A stretch of 64,000 nucleotides of DNA from Candidatus Nitrososphaera evergladensis SR1 (GCF_000730285.1 NZ_CP007174.1:2232001-2296000); one strand, 5' to 3'; counted from the stretch's first letter, positions 1 through 8,158 are shown. Translations and numbers: made by a program. Notes: a model not told the origin generated them from the sequence alone.

Positions 1-125
1 CTACTTTGAAGAGCGCCTTTTGAACTGCCATTTGTACTAGATAGATCATATCTTGGATAATAGGTTGCAGCCTTACAATTGTAAAGTGCCGTCTTTATCT
101 ACGATGCAATGCCTATTAATGGCAC

Positions 126-269
126 ATGTTCAAAGACCCTGTTTGCAAAATGATGGTTGACGAGAGGACTGCAAAGCACGTATCAGAGGCGGGAGGCAGA
201 AAAGTCTACCTGTGCTCTGCAGCATGCAAGTCACAGTTTGACGCCAACCCATCAAAGTTCGGATATTAA
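126..269 (+). CDS. YHS-domain microprotein (47 aa)
   Basis: A complete 47-residue frame opens with MFKDPVCKMMVDE and continues with VYLCSAACKSQFDANPSKF, which is almost exactly one YHS domain: a DPVCxM entry, then CxxxC and FxxNPxKF. YHS domains occur in metal-handling proteins such as copper P-type ATPases and are thought to bind metal through these cysteines. Here the domain stands alone with no membrane segment, so a soluble metal carrier or sensor is a reasonable guess. The ATG is the only start that gives the whole domain. The role is inferred from the domain alone. Confidence 0.82.
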   Translation: MFKDPVCKMMVDERTAKHVSEAGGRKVYLCSAACKSQFDANPSKFGY

Positions 270-395
270 AGAGACGACGCACTTTTTTATCAATGCGGCC
301 TCTTGTTTTTCCGTGCGTATGCGTAAATGCGTATTTACAATAATAATAAAAAAGCACGGTTTTCTTTGGCTTTCTTTTGAGCAGTTTTTGATCTA

Positions 396-710
396 CTATT
401 TTTCTGGCCGCTTATTTTCTTCCAGCTTGAATCCTATTTTCTTCAAGTATTCATCAATTTCCCTCTTGCGGTTATCTTGCTCTGTCTTGACAGGCTCTAT
501 TTGCGCCAGTCTCTCTCTTACCTTGTCGATCATCAATAAGAGATCTTTGAATTTGAAATCTTTGGAAACGCTGAATTGCATGACGGGTTCTAACCTGTCA
601 GATCCTTCGCACTTGATCACCGCAACGCGCAGCATCGCAACACATTCTTCGTCATTGGCAACCTTATCGCCTACCTTGGGGTTTTCGACATCCAAAGAGC
701 CGTCTCTCAT
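396..710 (-). CDS. Conserved hypothetical protein
   Basis: A 104-residue soluble protein if started at MRDGSLDVENPKVGDKVAND, which looks like a natural N-terminus. A longer start at 761 would add a hydrophobic, AT-rich tail (MLLLESILYF) and is less likely. The middle holds VAMLRVAVIKCEG, probably a beta strand. The C-terminal half is helical and charged (KDLLLMIDKVRERLAQIEP). I recognise no family. It stands alone between two plus-strand genes. Confidence 0.55.
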   Translation of the reverse strand: MRDGSLDVENPKVGDKVANDEECVAMLRVAVIKCEGSDRLEPVMQFSVSKDFKFKDLLLMIDKVRERLAQIEPVKTEQDNRKREIDEYLKKIGFKLEENKRPEK

Positions 711-921
711 ATTTATCACTAAAAAATGGGAAAAATATAAAATAGATTCCAGCAAAAGCATGAACTGATTCCGGCAATTCTTTCAAGCACTTCCATAGCT
801 ACATACAAACAAATGCCAGCTTGCTTTTTTTTCAGTACGAAATGGCCGGCAAATCAGCGATTGTTTTTGGCGTCATTCTGGACATAATCGTTAAGTAATT
901 ATCGATGCAATTTCCTTCAAG

Positions 922-1401
922 ATGGAACTGCCCTCTCACCGATACAGGCGGTTCGCAGGTGCGGGGCTTTGCATTGTCTGTGCCTTTCTTTTCATGCCAA
1001 TAATAATAACGCCGTCCGTTTATGCTCAGAGCGCTCCCTACCCAATCGAGATTGAAAGCGTCAGATTAATGGACCCCAGCGGGCACCCTCTCAATGACTG
1101 CCGATCAGGCGAGGGACTGGTCATGATCGCTGTCACGCTCAGAAATCTCTCAAATTCAGTCCAGCCTGCAGCTATCATAGTCGACCTTCAAGACAATAGC
1201 AATGGCATTTCACAATTCGTCCAGTGGCAGACAATGTCCATCAATTCAAACGATGTGCAGCAGATGGCCCTAAGTTTCGATCCTTCTTCCCTGCCGTCAT
1301 CATCAACAGTTCAATATGACGCCAAGGTTTTCGTATGGGACAAGGTGTTGACGCCTGTGCCTTTAGCAGACCCATTAAAAGTCCCGATTAGCTGCAAATA
1401 A
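922..1401 (+). CDS. Exported beta-rich protein of unknown function
   Basis: A 159-residue protein with an arginine-rich N-terminus (HRYRRFAG), a hydrophobic core at about residues 13-32 and a likely signal peptidase site after VYAQS. The mature part alternates short hydrophobic and polar stretches (IEIESVRLMD, MIAVTLRNLS), as in CARDB- or Ig-like folds, and has two cysteines that could form a disulfide. It resembles the exported protein at 7681-8118 in style, for example QFVQWQT there against MNWQTG here. The substrate is unknown. Confidence 0.65.
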   Translation: MELPSHRYRRFAGAGLCIVCAFLFMPIIITPSVYAQSAPYPIEIESVRLMDPSGHPLNDCRSGEGLVMIAVTLRNLSNSVQPAAIIVDLQDNSNGISQFVQWQTMSINSNDVQQMALSFDPSSLPSSSTVQYDAKVFVWDKVLTPVPLADPLKVPISCK

Positions 1402-1458
1402 CACTATACGAGCAGGTTCCCATTGGATGGCACGGTAAGGATAGAGATGACATTCTCT

Positions 1459-2742
1459 CTATTTTCTCCAGTTTCTTCTTCTGCCCCCGCCAAAACCGCT
1501 GCGGTTTCGGTTGCTGCGCCTGTGCTGCTGCGGATGCTGCTGCCGGCCATGTTGATTGGGGTGTCGTTGCTGCATCGCAGGAACTTCAATCCCCATCGCC
1601 TCGTTCAGCCTGCTTATTGGAAGCTTGGTCTGCCTCAGTATCCTTTCAAACTCGCCGAACCGGTCAGGGGACACGAGCGAGACGGCGGTGCCCTCCGCGC
1701 CTGCCCTTGCGGTCCTGCCTATCCTGTGAAAGTAGGTTTCCGGCTCGTTTGGGACGTCGTAGTTTATCACGTGACCTACCGCCGGCACGTCGATTCCCCT
1801 TGCGGCAATGTCCGTTGCGACAAGCACGCTGTCTGCGCCCTTTCGGAACCTGTTCATGACGTGGTCCCGCTCTTTTTGCGACAGGTCGCCGTGTATGGCA
1901 GACGCCCTAAAGCCTCCTGCTTTCAGGTTTGCCGCCAGCTTGTCCGCCCTGCGCTTTGTCGCGGCAAATACTATCACCTGCTCCTTGTGCGGGCGGATGA
2001 GGTTTGTCAGGTGGTTGAATTTCTGCTGCTCGCCTACCAGCAGGTACGACTGCTCGATGTTGTCAAGGCCGACTTCCTTTGTGTTCAGCCTTATCTCGCG
2101 TATCTGCCCTTCCCGCATGTGGCCCTTGGCAAGCCTGAGGATCTCCGGCGACATTGTCGCGGAAAACAATAGCGTCTGCCGGTCCTTGCTGCTCCCGCTC
2201 TTGCCCAGCCTTGACAGGATGAACTCGATGTCCTCGATGAATCCCATGTCAAGCATCCTGTCAGCCTCGTCAAGCACGACAAACTTGACTCCGTCCAGCT
2301 TTATCGTGCCCCGCTTTATGTGGTCGATGAGCCTTCCCGGCGTGGCGACTACAACGTGGGCGCCCCTCTTTAGCAGGCCGGTCTGGACTCCAAAGCTCTG
2401 CCCGCCATAGATTGAAACCGTCCATATCTGCGCGTATTTTGAAAATTTTATCAATTCGCTTGTAACCTGCACCGCGAGCTCCCTCGTCGGCACGAGTATC
2501 AGCGCCTGCACCTGCCTGGTGTCGTTTCTCATTTTTGACAAAAGCGGCAACCCAAACGCTGCCGTCTTGCCGGTGCCCGTGTGCGCCTGCCCTATGACGT
2601 CTTTGCCCTGCAGGATGAGGGGTATTGCCATCTCTTGTATCGGAAAGGGTTTCTCAAACCCGTTTTCTGCAAGCGCTCTTTGGACCTTCCCGTCAAGCCC
2701 CAGTTCATTAAACGTGATTGCGGATTCTCTTGGCACTGTCAT
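1459..2742 (-). CDS. DEAD-box ATP-dependent RNA helicase
   Basis: A 427-residue helicase. The Q motif is FNELGL...PFPIQEMAIP, motif I AHTGTGKT, Ia PTRELA, motif II VLDEADRMLD, motif III SAT, and motif VI HRIGRTARAG, so both RecA-like domains are complete. The last 40 residues are basic and rich in Gln, Arg and Gly (GFGGGRRRNWRK), a usual RNA-binding tail. It would unwind RNA duplexes during ribosome assembly or mRNA turnover. The start MTVPRESAITF is chosen because the upstream 67 residues are not helicase-like and lie between the predicted promoter and the gene. Confidence 0.93.
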   Translation of the reverse strand: MTVPRESAITFNELGLDGKVQRALAENGFEKPFPIQEMAIPLILQGKDVIGQAHTGTGKTAAFGLPLLSKMRNDTRQVQALILVPTRELAVQVTSELIKFSKYAQIWTVSIYGGQSFGVQTGLLKRGAHVVVATPGRLIDHIKRGTIKLDGVKFVVLDEADRMLDMGFIEDIEFILSRLGKSGSSKDRQTLLFSATMSPEILRLAKGHMREGQIREIRLNTKEVGLDNIEQSYLLVGEQQKFNHLTNLIRPHKEQVIVFAATKRRADKLAANLKAGGFRASAIHGDLSQKERDHVMNRFRKGADSVLVATDIAARGIDVPAVGHVINYDVPNEPETYFHRIGRTARAGAEGTAVSLVSPDRFGEFERILRQTKLPISRLNEAMGIEVPAMQQRHPNQHGRQQHPQQHRRSNRNRSGFGGGRRRNWRK

Positions 2743-2851
2743 TTCTTTTCTTTTCACTATTTTCTTATACAAAAGCCACGGATGCGTTGTTTTTATTGCG
2801 TGACAAACCTGCCGGAGTCTCTTTGTATACCTGACGCAATAGGCCGGCGCA

Positions 2852-2861
2852 TGATATAAAC
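2852..2861 (-). promoter_or_regulatory. TATA box, probable promoter of the DEAD-box helicase
   Basis: Read on the minus strand the bases are GTTTATATCA, a fair archaeal TATA box. Initiation about 25 bases downstream would leave a leader of roughly 85 bases before the helicase start. Confidence 0.4.
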
Positions 2862-2899
2862 TGTGGCAACTCGCCAAGGCTTGTGTGCATACATAGCAT

Positions 2900-2909
2900 G
2901 ATTTAAATT
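2900..2909 (+). promoter_or_regulatory. TATA box of the ferredoxin-dph2 operon
   Basis: GATTTAAATTG fits the archaeal TATA consensus TTTAWATA. Its centre lies about 30 bases before the TTG start at 2937, which implies a leaderless or nearly leaderless transcript and supports that start. Confidence 0.5.
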
Positions 2910-2936
2910 GAATTCGGCGAGATTTTCTCTCGCAAC

Positions 2937-3248
2937 TTGCCAATCGATCCAGACTTTCAGGCGCACAGGCATCCAGAAGAATCGTACGGCAACCTGAAGG
3001 TATGGCGAGACAACAAGGGCACGCTTGGCATCTATGGCACCAGTGTCACAGTTGATTTCGACCTCTGCGTCGGCGACGGCGCGTGCATCGACGTATGCCC
3101 TGCAGACGTGTTTGAGTGGCACGGCGAGGGCGCAGAGAGAAAGGCCATGCCAGAGCGCGAGCGCGACTGCACATACTGTTTTGGCTGCGAGGCAGTCTGC
3201 CCCAAGTTTGCAATCAGAGTCACCATTCCATTGCAGGTGAAAAGATAG
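2937..3248 (+). CDS. Dicluster ferredoxin of the crenarchaeal seven-iron type
   Basis: A 103-residue electron carrier. The first cluster motif is C44-x2-D47-x2-C50-x3-C54-P and the second C78-x2-C81-x2-C84-x3-C88-P. An aspartate replaces the second cysteine of motif one, as in the Sulfolobus zinc-containing ferredoxin, which carries one [3Fe-4S] and one [4Fe-4S] cluster. The N-terminus (IDPDF) and the GTxxxVDFDLC segment also resemble that protein. The Sulfolobus zinc histidines are not clearly kept; only an HRH at residues 10-12 region is present. It lies 4 bases before dph2, so it may serve Dph2 as electron donor (inference). Confidence 0.88.
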   Translation: MPIDPDFQAHRHPEESYGNLKVWRDNKGTLGIYGTSVTVDFDLCVGDGACIDVCPADVFEWHGEGAERKAMPERERDCTYCFGCEAVCPKFAIRVTIPLQVKR

Positions 3249-3252
3249 AAAA

Positions 3253-4254
3253 ATGATCAAGATAGACGAGAACCGCATCTTCCAGATAATCGAGGAGCGC
3301 AAGCCCCGTTCCATTGCGCTAAACGGCGCCGAGGCGCTCATCCCGCGGCTGCAGGACGTGGCCGACCACGTGCACGAAAAATTCGGCATTGAAGCGTACG
3401 TCATTGGCGACCCGTGCTGGGGCTCGTGCGACCTGAACACGCACGCGGCAGACATGCTCGGGGCAGACCTGCTGTTCAACGTGGGTCACACGGTGGCGAT
3501 GGAGACATTTGGCGAAAAGGTGGTGATGATAAACGCGTACGACGATGTCAGCTTTGATTCCGTGGCAAGGAAATTTGCCAAGGACATGCAGGGCAGGTAC
3601 AAGGCGATATCGCTCGTAACAGACAGCCAGCACCTGGAAGAAGTGGATAAAGCGCGGCAGGTCTTTGAGGAGTTTGGCTACAAGGTGATAATCGGGCGCG
3701 GAAAGGGCCAGCTGCGCGACGCGCAGGTGTTTGGCTGCGAGTTCTACCCTGCATGGAACGTGCAAAAGCAGGTCGACTGCTATGTTTTCTTGGGCCAGAG
3801 CCAGTTCCACTCGGCAAGCGTGGCCATGTCGACAGAGAAGCCGACGTTCATGCTGGACCCCTATTTTGAGGAATACACGCAGGTAAACGAGTTTGCACAG
3901 GGGCTGCAAAAGCGCGCCATACTTTCAATATACAAGGCGGCAGACGCCGAGCGCATCGGGATCGTTATCGGCCTGAAGGAGGGTCAGTTTGCGCACGTGC
4001 GCGCGCTGGAGCTGAAAAAAGAGTTTGAAAGACTGGGCAAAAAGGTGCAGCTGATAGCGATTACTGAAATCACAAGCGACAGGATGCAGATATTCAAGGG
4101 AATCGACGCCTTTGTGCAGGTCGCCTGCCCAAGGATAGCAACGGACAACCACTTTACCAAGCCGATGCTTTCCGTGCCCCAGGCGCTTGCGCTGATAAAA
4201 CTGCTAAAGAAGGAACCCATCGAAGACTTTCTCAGGATACAGCACTGGCTGTAG
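3253..4254 (+). CDS. dph2: Diphthamide biosynthesis enzyme Dph2
   Basis: A 333-residue 2-(3-amino-3-carboxypropyl)histidine synthase. It transfers the aminocarboxypropyl group of S-adenosylmethionine to the target histidine of elongation factor 2, the first step of diphthamide formation. The three cysteines that hold the [4Fe-4S] cluster in the Pyrococcus enzyme are present at the expected places: C59 in GDPCWGSCD, C162 in VFGCEF and C292 in VACPR. The length matches archaeal homodimeric Dph2. It is translated from the same transcript as the upstream ferredoxin. The cluster must be reduced for activity, so the pairing makes sense. Confidence 0.95.
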   Translation: MIKIDENRIFQIIEERKPRSIALNGAEALIPRLQDVADHVHEKFGIEAYVIGDPCWGSCDLNTHAADMLGADLLFNVGHTVAMETFGEKVVMINAYDDVSFDSVARKFAKDMQGRYKAISLVTDSQHLEEVDKARQVFEEFGYKVIIGRGKGQLRDAQVFGCEFYPAWNVQKQVDCYVFLGQSQFHSASVAMSTEKPTFMLDPYFEEYTQVNEFAQGLQKRAILSIYKAADAERIGIVIGLKEGQFAHVRALELKKEFERLGKKVQLIAITEITSDRMQIFKGIDAFVQVACPRIATDNHFTKPMLSVPQALALIKLLKKEPIEDFLRIQHWL

Positions 4255-4633
4255 TAACAAGCTTTGTAGCGTTGCCTCCCTTGATATTTCCGCCTCATGG
4301 AAACAATTAAATAGAGCATCAAGATTTTTGCAGTTTTCTTGAAAATCTTGCAGAATTCCGCATTCGTCGAAGCACTAGTGAAATACTTTCACAATAATCA
4401 GTGTGACATCGCATAAAATATTGAACAGATAACTATGATTTTCCCATATTTTATTTAGAACATTTACAATAAGGAGCAGAAACAAGTTATACAAATTTTG
4501 ACATTATCCAGCTTTTGATGATAGAATATTTGTATAAATCTTAAATAGATATTGCGTGTAATTGAAGCAAGGGAAAAAGAAGACCAAGGCGGGCAACACC
4601 GCCATGTGCCAGTATTTTGCCCAGTGATAAAAA
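4255..4633. other. AT-rich intergenic stretch without a recognisable gene
   Basis: About 380 bases much richer in A and T than the flanks. It holds one inverted repeat near its start (4321-4349) and, at about 4541-4552, a TATA-like CTTAAATAGA that may drive the zinc-ribbon gene at 4634. I see no open frame with protein-like composition in it. Confidence 0.5.
4321..4349. repeat. Inverted repeat, AAGATTTT / AAAATCTT
   Basis: Two perfect 8-base arms are separated by 13 bases, about 70 bases after the dph2 stop. It could be a transcript-end hairpin or an operator; there is no strong T run directly after it. Confidence 0.4.
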
Positions 4634-4876
4634 ATGACTTGCAAGGGTATATGCATACGTCACAAGGCTCAAAAGCCAGTCGGCTCGGGCAGGTACGCCA
4701 GCGGCCAAAAGAGGTGCCAGATCTGCGAGATATTCATCAAGTGGGATGGACTCTGGTGTCCGTGCTGTGGGTACAGGCTGAGGACAAAGCCAAGGAACTT
4801 GAAGTACAAGGCAAAGCTGCGGGCCAGAGCGAAAAAGATGGCCGTGGCCAAGCCTATAGCGGTCCGCTCAAGATAA
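4634..4876 (+). CDS. Small basic zinc-ribbon protein
   Basis: An 80-residue protein with two CxxC knuckles, CQIC and CPCC, around residues 28 and 42, a likely single zinc ribbon. Two further cysteines are near the N-terminus (MTCKGIC). The C-terminal third is almost all lysine, arginine and alanine (LRARAKKMAVAKPIAVRSR), which suggests binding to nucleic acid or the ribosome. From memory, similar short proteins are common in thaumarchaeal genomes, without known function. The ATG is preceded by an A-rich stretch. A competing overlapping frame (4552-4881) lacks protein-like composition. Confidence 0.75.
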   Translation: MTCKGICIRHKAQKPVGSGRYASGQKRCQICEIFIKWDGLWCPCCGYRLRTKPRNLKYKAKLRARAKKMAVAKPIAVRSR

Positions 4877-4899
4877 CATAAAAGCGAGCAGGACTGGCA

Positions 4900-5274
4900 A
4901 TGGAGAGCGGAACTGGAGCGCCAAGCAGGGAAGAGGTTCGCTCTGACAGCGGAAGAAGTTTTCTGCTTGATGCCAATTTTTACGGCAACGGCTGTTTTTT
5001 AGCCATTTCAGAAGGGCAGGACAGGAGGATTGGCGCCATATCGGTAGCGATAAGCTCGCAGAACAACACGACTGCGGCAAAGGTGATACCGAGCAAGAGC
5101 GACCCGCTTTTTGTCAACACCATTGCAGAAAAGGTGGCTTCCATGATAAACGGCATCTGCATAGTCTCGTTTTATGCCAAGACCCAGCTGAAGCTGGAAG
5201 ACATGAAAGCAATTATGGGAGGGGTTATGCATATCGTGGGGGCAGAAAATGGCAAACAGCAGCAACAACAATAA
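4900..5274 (+). CDS. Small alpha/beta protein, possible PAC4-like chaperone fold
   Basis: A 124-residue soluble protein without a confident family. The core runs strand (CFLAISEG), strand (IGAISVAIS), a turn with NNTTAAKVIPSKSD, a helix (PLFVNTIAEKVASMI) and strand (ICIVSFYA). This order and spacing resemble eukaryotic proteasome assembly chaperone 4 as I recall it, in which a serine/threonine-rich loop precedes a helix and a VFVSYN strand. That is a proposal, not an identification. The tail is five glutamines. Its last 26 bases overlap the start of the UbiD-family gene, so the two are probably translated together. Confidence 0.7.
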   Translation: MESGTGAPSREEVRSDSGRSFLLDANFYGNGCFLAISEGQDRRIGAISVAISSQNNTTAAKVIPSKSDPLFVNTIAEKVASMINGICIVSFYAKTQLKLEDMKAIMGGVMHIVGAENGKQQQQQ

Positions 5275-6661
5275 TGGTGGCGACCTCCGCAGCTACCTTG
5301 AGCTCCTTGAGAAAGAGGGCGAGCTTGTACGCATAAAAAAGCCAGTCAGCACAAAATTCGAGCTTGCGGCCGTGGTGTCCAAGTTTGACTCCAAGCAGGC
5401 AGTGCTGTTTGAGAAGGTAAAAGAGGGCGGCAAGATATCTACTGTCGCAAGCAACGTCTGCGGAACGCCAGGGAGGTTCTACATGGCGACAAGCTCGGCA
5501 AAGAGCGCACCAAAGGGCATCGCCGAGACAAAAAAGGCGATACGCAGCAGGGTGAGCGAGGCGCTTGCAGGCATGTCTGCGCCTTTGAAAACGCAAGAGG
5601 GCAAGGCGCTTTTTGAGCAAAATTCCTCAAGGAACCTGAACGACCTGCCGATAGTAACGCATTTTGAAAAGGACGCCGGCGCGTTTGCCACGGCGTCGGT
5701 CGTTTTTGCAAAGGACGGCGAGCGGAGGAACCAGAATTCTTCCACCCACCGCCTGCTGCGCCTGGACGAAAAACATATGGCAATAAGGATGGTGGAGGGC
5801 AGGCACCTGCACAAGTGCTACACGTACGCAAAGGAGCACGGCGAGGACCTGAAGGTGGCAATAGCAGTAGGCGTGCATCCTGCTGTCAGCATTGCAGCGG
5901 CGTACCAGGCAGCGTACGGCGTCGATGAAATGATGATTGCAAACGCGCTCTTGGAAGGCAAGCTAAAGCTTGCAAAAACAGGCTATTCTCAACTGTACGT
6001 GCCAAATCACTCTGAGATAATCATCGAGGGCAGGATACTCAAGGACAGGGTGCAGGAGGAGTGGATGGTCGAGATGCTCCGCACGTACGACTTCAAGCGC
6101 AAGCAGCCGGTGTTTGAGCTTGAAAAATTAAGTTTCCGCGACGGCGCAATCTACCACGACATCCTGCCCGGCTATGCGGAGCATCGATTGTTGATGGGCC
6201 TGCCGGTGGAAGCCAAGATGTACGACTATGTCAAAAGCGTCGTTCCAACCACGCAGGCGGTGCACCTCACAGACGGCGGGAGCAACTGGCTCTCTGCAGT
6301 CATCCAGATAAAAAAGCGCCTTGAAGGCGAGCCCAAGAACGCAATAATGGCCGCGTTTGCCGCCCACCCATCGCTAAAGATGGCTACCGTTGTGGACGAC
6401 GACATCGACCCGACTGACGCAGTGGCGGTGGAATATGCCGTTGCGACGAGGTGCCAGGCCGACAGGGGCTTTGTAGTCATCCCAAACGCAAAGGGCTCCA
6501 GCCTCGACCCTTCAAGCGACCAGCAGAACCTGCTCACCACCAAGGTGGGCATCGACGCCACCGCGACAATCCTGAAACCAAAGGAAAGGTTCGAGATTGC
6601 AAGGATTCCGGGCGAGGACGAGATCAATGTAAGCGATTACGCCTCTAATAAGATTAAATAG
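5249..6661 (+). CDS. UbiD-family decarboxylase, likely anhydromevalonate phosphate decarboxylase
   Basis: A 470-residue member of the UbiD family, prenylated-FMN-dependent (de)carboxylases. Diagnostic parts include the N-terminal LRSYLELLEKEGELVRI, a central IAVGVHPAVSIAAAY, and EIIIEGRIL. Length is typical. In most archaea a UbiD homologue performs decarboxylation of trans-anhydromevalonate 5-phosphate in the modified mevalonate route to isopentenyl phosphate, and this is the best guess here; a role in quinone synthesis is the alternative. The prenyl-FMN synthase UbiX is not in the window. The ATG lies inside the preceding gene in another frame. Confidence 0.85.
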   Translation: MANSSNNNNGGDLRSYLELLEKEGELVRIKKPVSTKFELAAVVSKFDSKQAVLFEKVKEGGKISTVASNVCGTPGRFYMATSSAKSAPKGIAETKKAIRSRVSEALAGMSAPLKTQEGKALFEQNSSRNLNDLPIVTHFEKDAGAFATASVVFAKDGERRNQNSSTHRLLRLDEKHMAIRMVEGRHLHKCYTYAKEHGEDLKVAIAVGVHPAVSIAAAYQAAYGVDEMMIANALLEGKLKLAKTGYSQLYVPNHSEIIIEGRILKDRVQEEWMVEMLRTYDFKRKQPVFELEKLSFRDGAIYHDILPGYAEHRLLMGLPVEAKMYDYVKSVVPTTQAVHLTDGGSNWLSAVIQIKKRLEGEPKNAIMAAFAAHPSLKMATVVDDDIDPTDAVAVEYAVATRCQADRGFVVIPNAKGSSLDPSSDQQNLLTTKVGIDATATILKPKERFEIARIPGEDEINVSDYASNKIK

Positions 6662-6685
6662 CCTCATACACTAACACTGTGCGCC

Positions 6686-7015
6686 ATGAAAGCTAACAAT
6701 TATGCCATGAAAGACTGGCACCTTGAACACGTTGAAAAAGTAATTGTTCGCTATGTCAAGGGCGTGTCCCCTGACGCTTCCTCTTTTGAAAAACGCAACT
6801 ACAAGAAATACAGCACGGTCTCCAGCTGCGCCAAGCAGATAGAGTACGACATCAAGCACGGCGTGACGCATGAAGAAGTAATGGCAGTCGTGCGCAAGGT
6901 CCGCCACGACAAGTCTTTTAAGGACCTGCAAAAGAACCCCGAGTCGCTGCAGCGCCTTGACGAGCTGGAACGGCAGATCTGCGCCCCGAAAAAAGTGGCG
7001 GCATCGTTCTTCTGA
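6686..7015 (+). CDS. Conserved hypothetical helical protein
   Basis: A 109-residue, charged, mostly helical protein (MKDWHLEHVEKVIVRYV, EEVMAVVRKVRHDKSFKDL). It has two cysteines and no signal or membrane segment. No family is recognised. It sits 24 bases after the UbiD-family gene on the same strand and may share its transcript. The start could also be the second methionine at 6707. Codon use is like that of its neighbours, so it is probably a real gene. Confidence 0.6.
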   Translation: MKANNYAMKDWHLEHVEKVIVRYVKGVSPDASSFEKRNYKKYSTVSSCAKQIEYDIKHGVTHEEVMAVVRKVRHDKSFKDLQKNPESLQRLDELERQICAPKKVAASFF

Positions 7016-7059
7016 AATAGTTATATTGGCGTTGTCGGGCAAGACTGGTGCTACAGCAG

Positions 7060-7620
7060 ATGTCAGAGTACCGGTTCACCGACGGCAACCTTCTTGTCCT
7101 GTACGCAGTCCACAGGGGCAAGTCCCAAGACGGCGGCCTGCCTGATTATGTACAAGAGCGCGTCAAGGTCGGCCTTGAAACGTACAACATGATAATGAAG
7201 TCAAGGCCGGACAGGCACAAGACGATGGTGATGATAGTCGGCGAGCCGGGCCCGTCAGAGAAGGTTAAGGAGATGCTGGTAAAGGGCGGGGTCAAGCCAG
7301 AGATCATCGCCATTGATTCTGAATCCAGAAGCATCGGGCAGACAATCGACTATATCCACAGCATGATAAGCAAAAAGCCAAACCCGCCTTTCATCTACTT
7401 TATCGCATCCGTCTGGCTGCACGACACGTACAACGCGACCGCAATTTCCAAGCTGAAGGGCATCAAGACGCAGTTCTACGGAGCGCTGGACCACAGGCCT
7501 GTGCACGAGGTGGAGCAGGAAAAGACGTACGATGCCCCGAAAAAGGGTGGCGAGTACTACAAGCGCAAGCTGACAAACAAGGCGGTAGACGTCGTTTTGA
7601 ACATAATTTTCCCAGACTGA
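7060..7620 (+). CDS. YdcF/DUF218-like protein of unknown function
   Basis: A 186-residue protein. The pattern LLVLYAVHRGKS, then ERVKVGLETYNMIM, MVMIVGEPG, an SRSIGQTIDYI helix and IYFIASVWLHDTYNATAI follows the order of the DUF218 (ElyC/SanA/YdcF) fold. There the middle helices gather a ligand and an SRNT-like motif is usual; here it reads SRSIGQT. The match is weak and the usual GGG near the N-terminus is absent. A GTG at 7048 would add four residues; ATG 7060 gives a cleaner start. Confidence 0.6.
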   Translation: MSEYRFTDGNLLVLYAVHRGKSQDGGLPDYVQERVKVGLETYNMIMKSRPDRHKTMVMIVGEPGPSEKVKEMLVKGGVKPEIIAIDSESRSIGQTIDYIHSMISKKPNPPFIYFIASVWLHDTYNATAISKLKGIKTQFYGALDHRPVHEVEQEKTYDAPKKGGEYYKRKLTNKAVDVVLNIIFPD

Positions 7621-7680
7621 CTACTAGAGCAACAACAGCTTTATTCCATATTGCTTAAATCCTATGGATACTTGGACATC

Positions 7681-8118
7681 ATGCGGTTGTCCCAGTACAG
7701 GCTGGCGGTGGCGCTCATTTCCATGATATCAACAATCTCGCTGATCCCATTGGCGTTTGCATCATACATCGTCCTGATGACTCCTTCCATCCCAAAAGCC
7801 ATAACAATCGACAATCTATCTGTAAAGGAGGCAATAGTTGGACAGCAGTTAGTGATAACAACCACTGTCCAGAGCAATCTAAAGGAGGCGAGGTCCTATG
7901 CAATCATAATCGAGGCAAGGGATTATGACGGAGTAACAATGGCAATGAACTGGCAAACTGGAAATATGGACGCCCACGGCTCAACATCGATGGGAATGTC
8001 ATGGATTCCACAAAAAGCAGGCACATATCAATTGCGCACATTTGTAATGAGCGGCATACACAATGCACAAGTCTATTCGGCCGTGGAATCTTCGGAGATC
8101 AAGATAAGCACGCGCTGA
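7681..8118 (+). CDS. Membrane-anchored or exported beta-sandwich protein
   Basis: A 145-residue protein from MRLSQYRLAVALISM. A hydrophobic helix at about residues 8-36 acts as signal or anchor. The rest looks like one extracytoplasmic Ig/CARDB-type domain: ITIDNLSVKEAIVGQQLVIT, then YAIIIEARDYDG and GTYQLRTFVMSG. This resembles archaeal domains described as structural rather than enzymatic. A TTG at 7651 is possible but would put polar residues before the helix. It is followed by tRNA-Gly. Confidence 0.6.
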   Translation: MRLSQYRLAVALISMISTISLIPLAFASYIVLMTPSIPKAITIDNLSVKEAIVGQQLVITTTVQSNLKEARSYAIIIEARDYDGVTMAMNWQTGNMDAHGSTSMGMSWIPQKAGTYQLRTFVMSGIHNAQVYSAVESSEIKISTR

Positions 8119-8158
8119 TGTGCATAACTCAAAGCCAGATTATGCAAACTGATAAGGA

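Noticed and set aside
2-40. A 12-codon open frame ending in TAG at the left edge, perhaps the end of an upstream gene
   Set aside because: Too short to identify, and its composition is not distinctive.
157-768. A 203-residue plus-strand frame
   Set aside because: It runs through the YHS gene in another frame and antisense to the gene at 396-710; its composition is not protein-like.
1423-2172. A 249-residue plus-strand frame
   Set aside because: It lies antisense to the clear DEAD-box helicase and has no recognisable domain.
4552-4881. A 109-residue frame overlapping the zinc-ribbon gene
   Set aside because: The other frame has two CxxC knuckles and a basic tail; this one has no such pattern.
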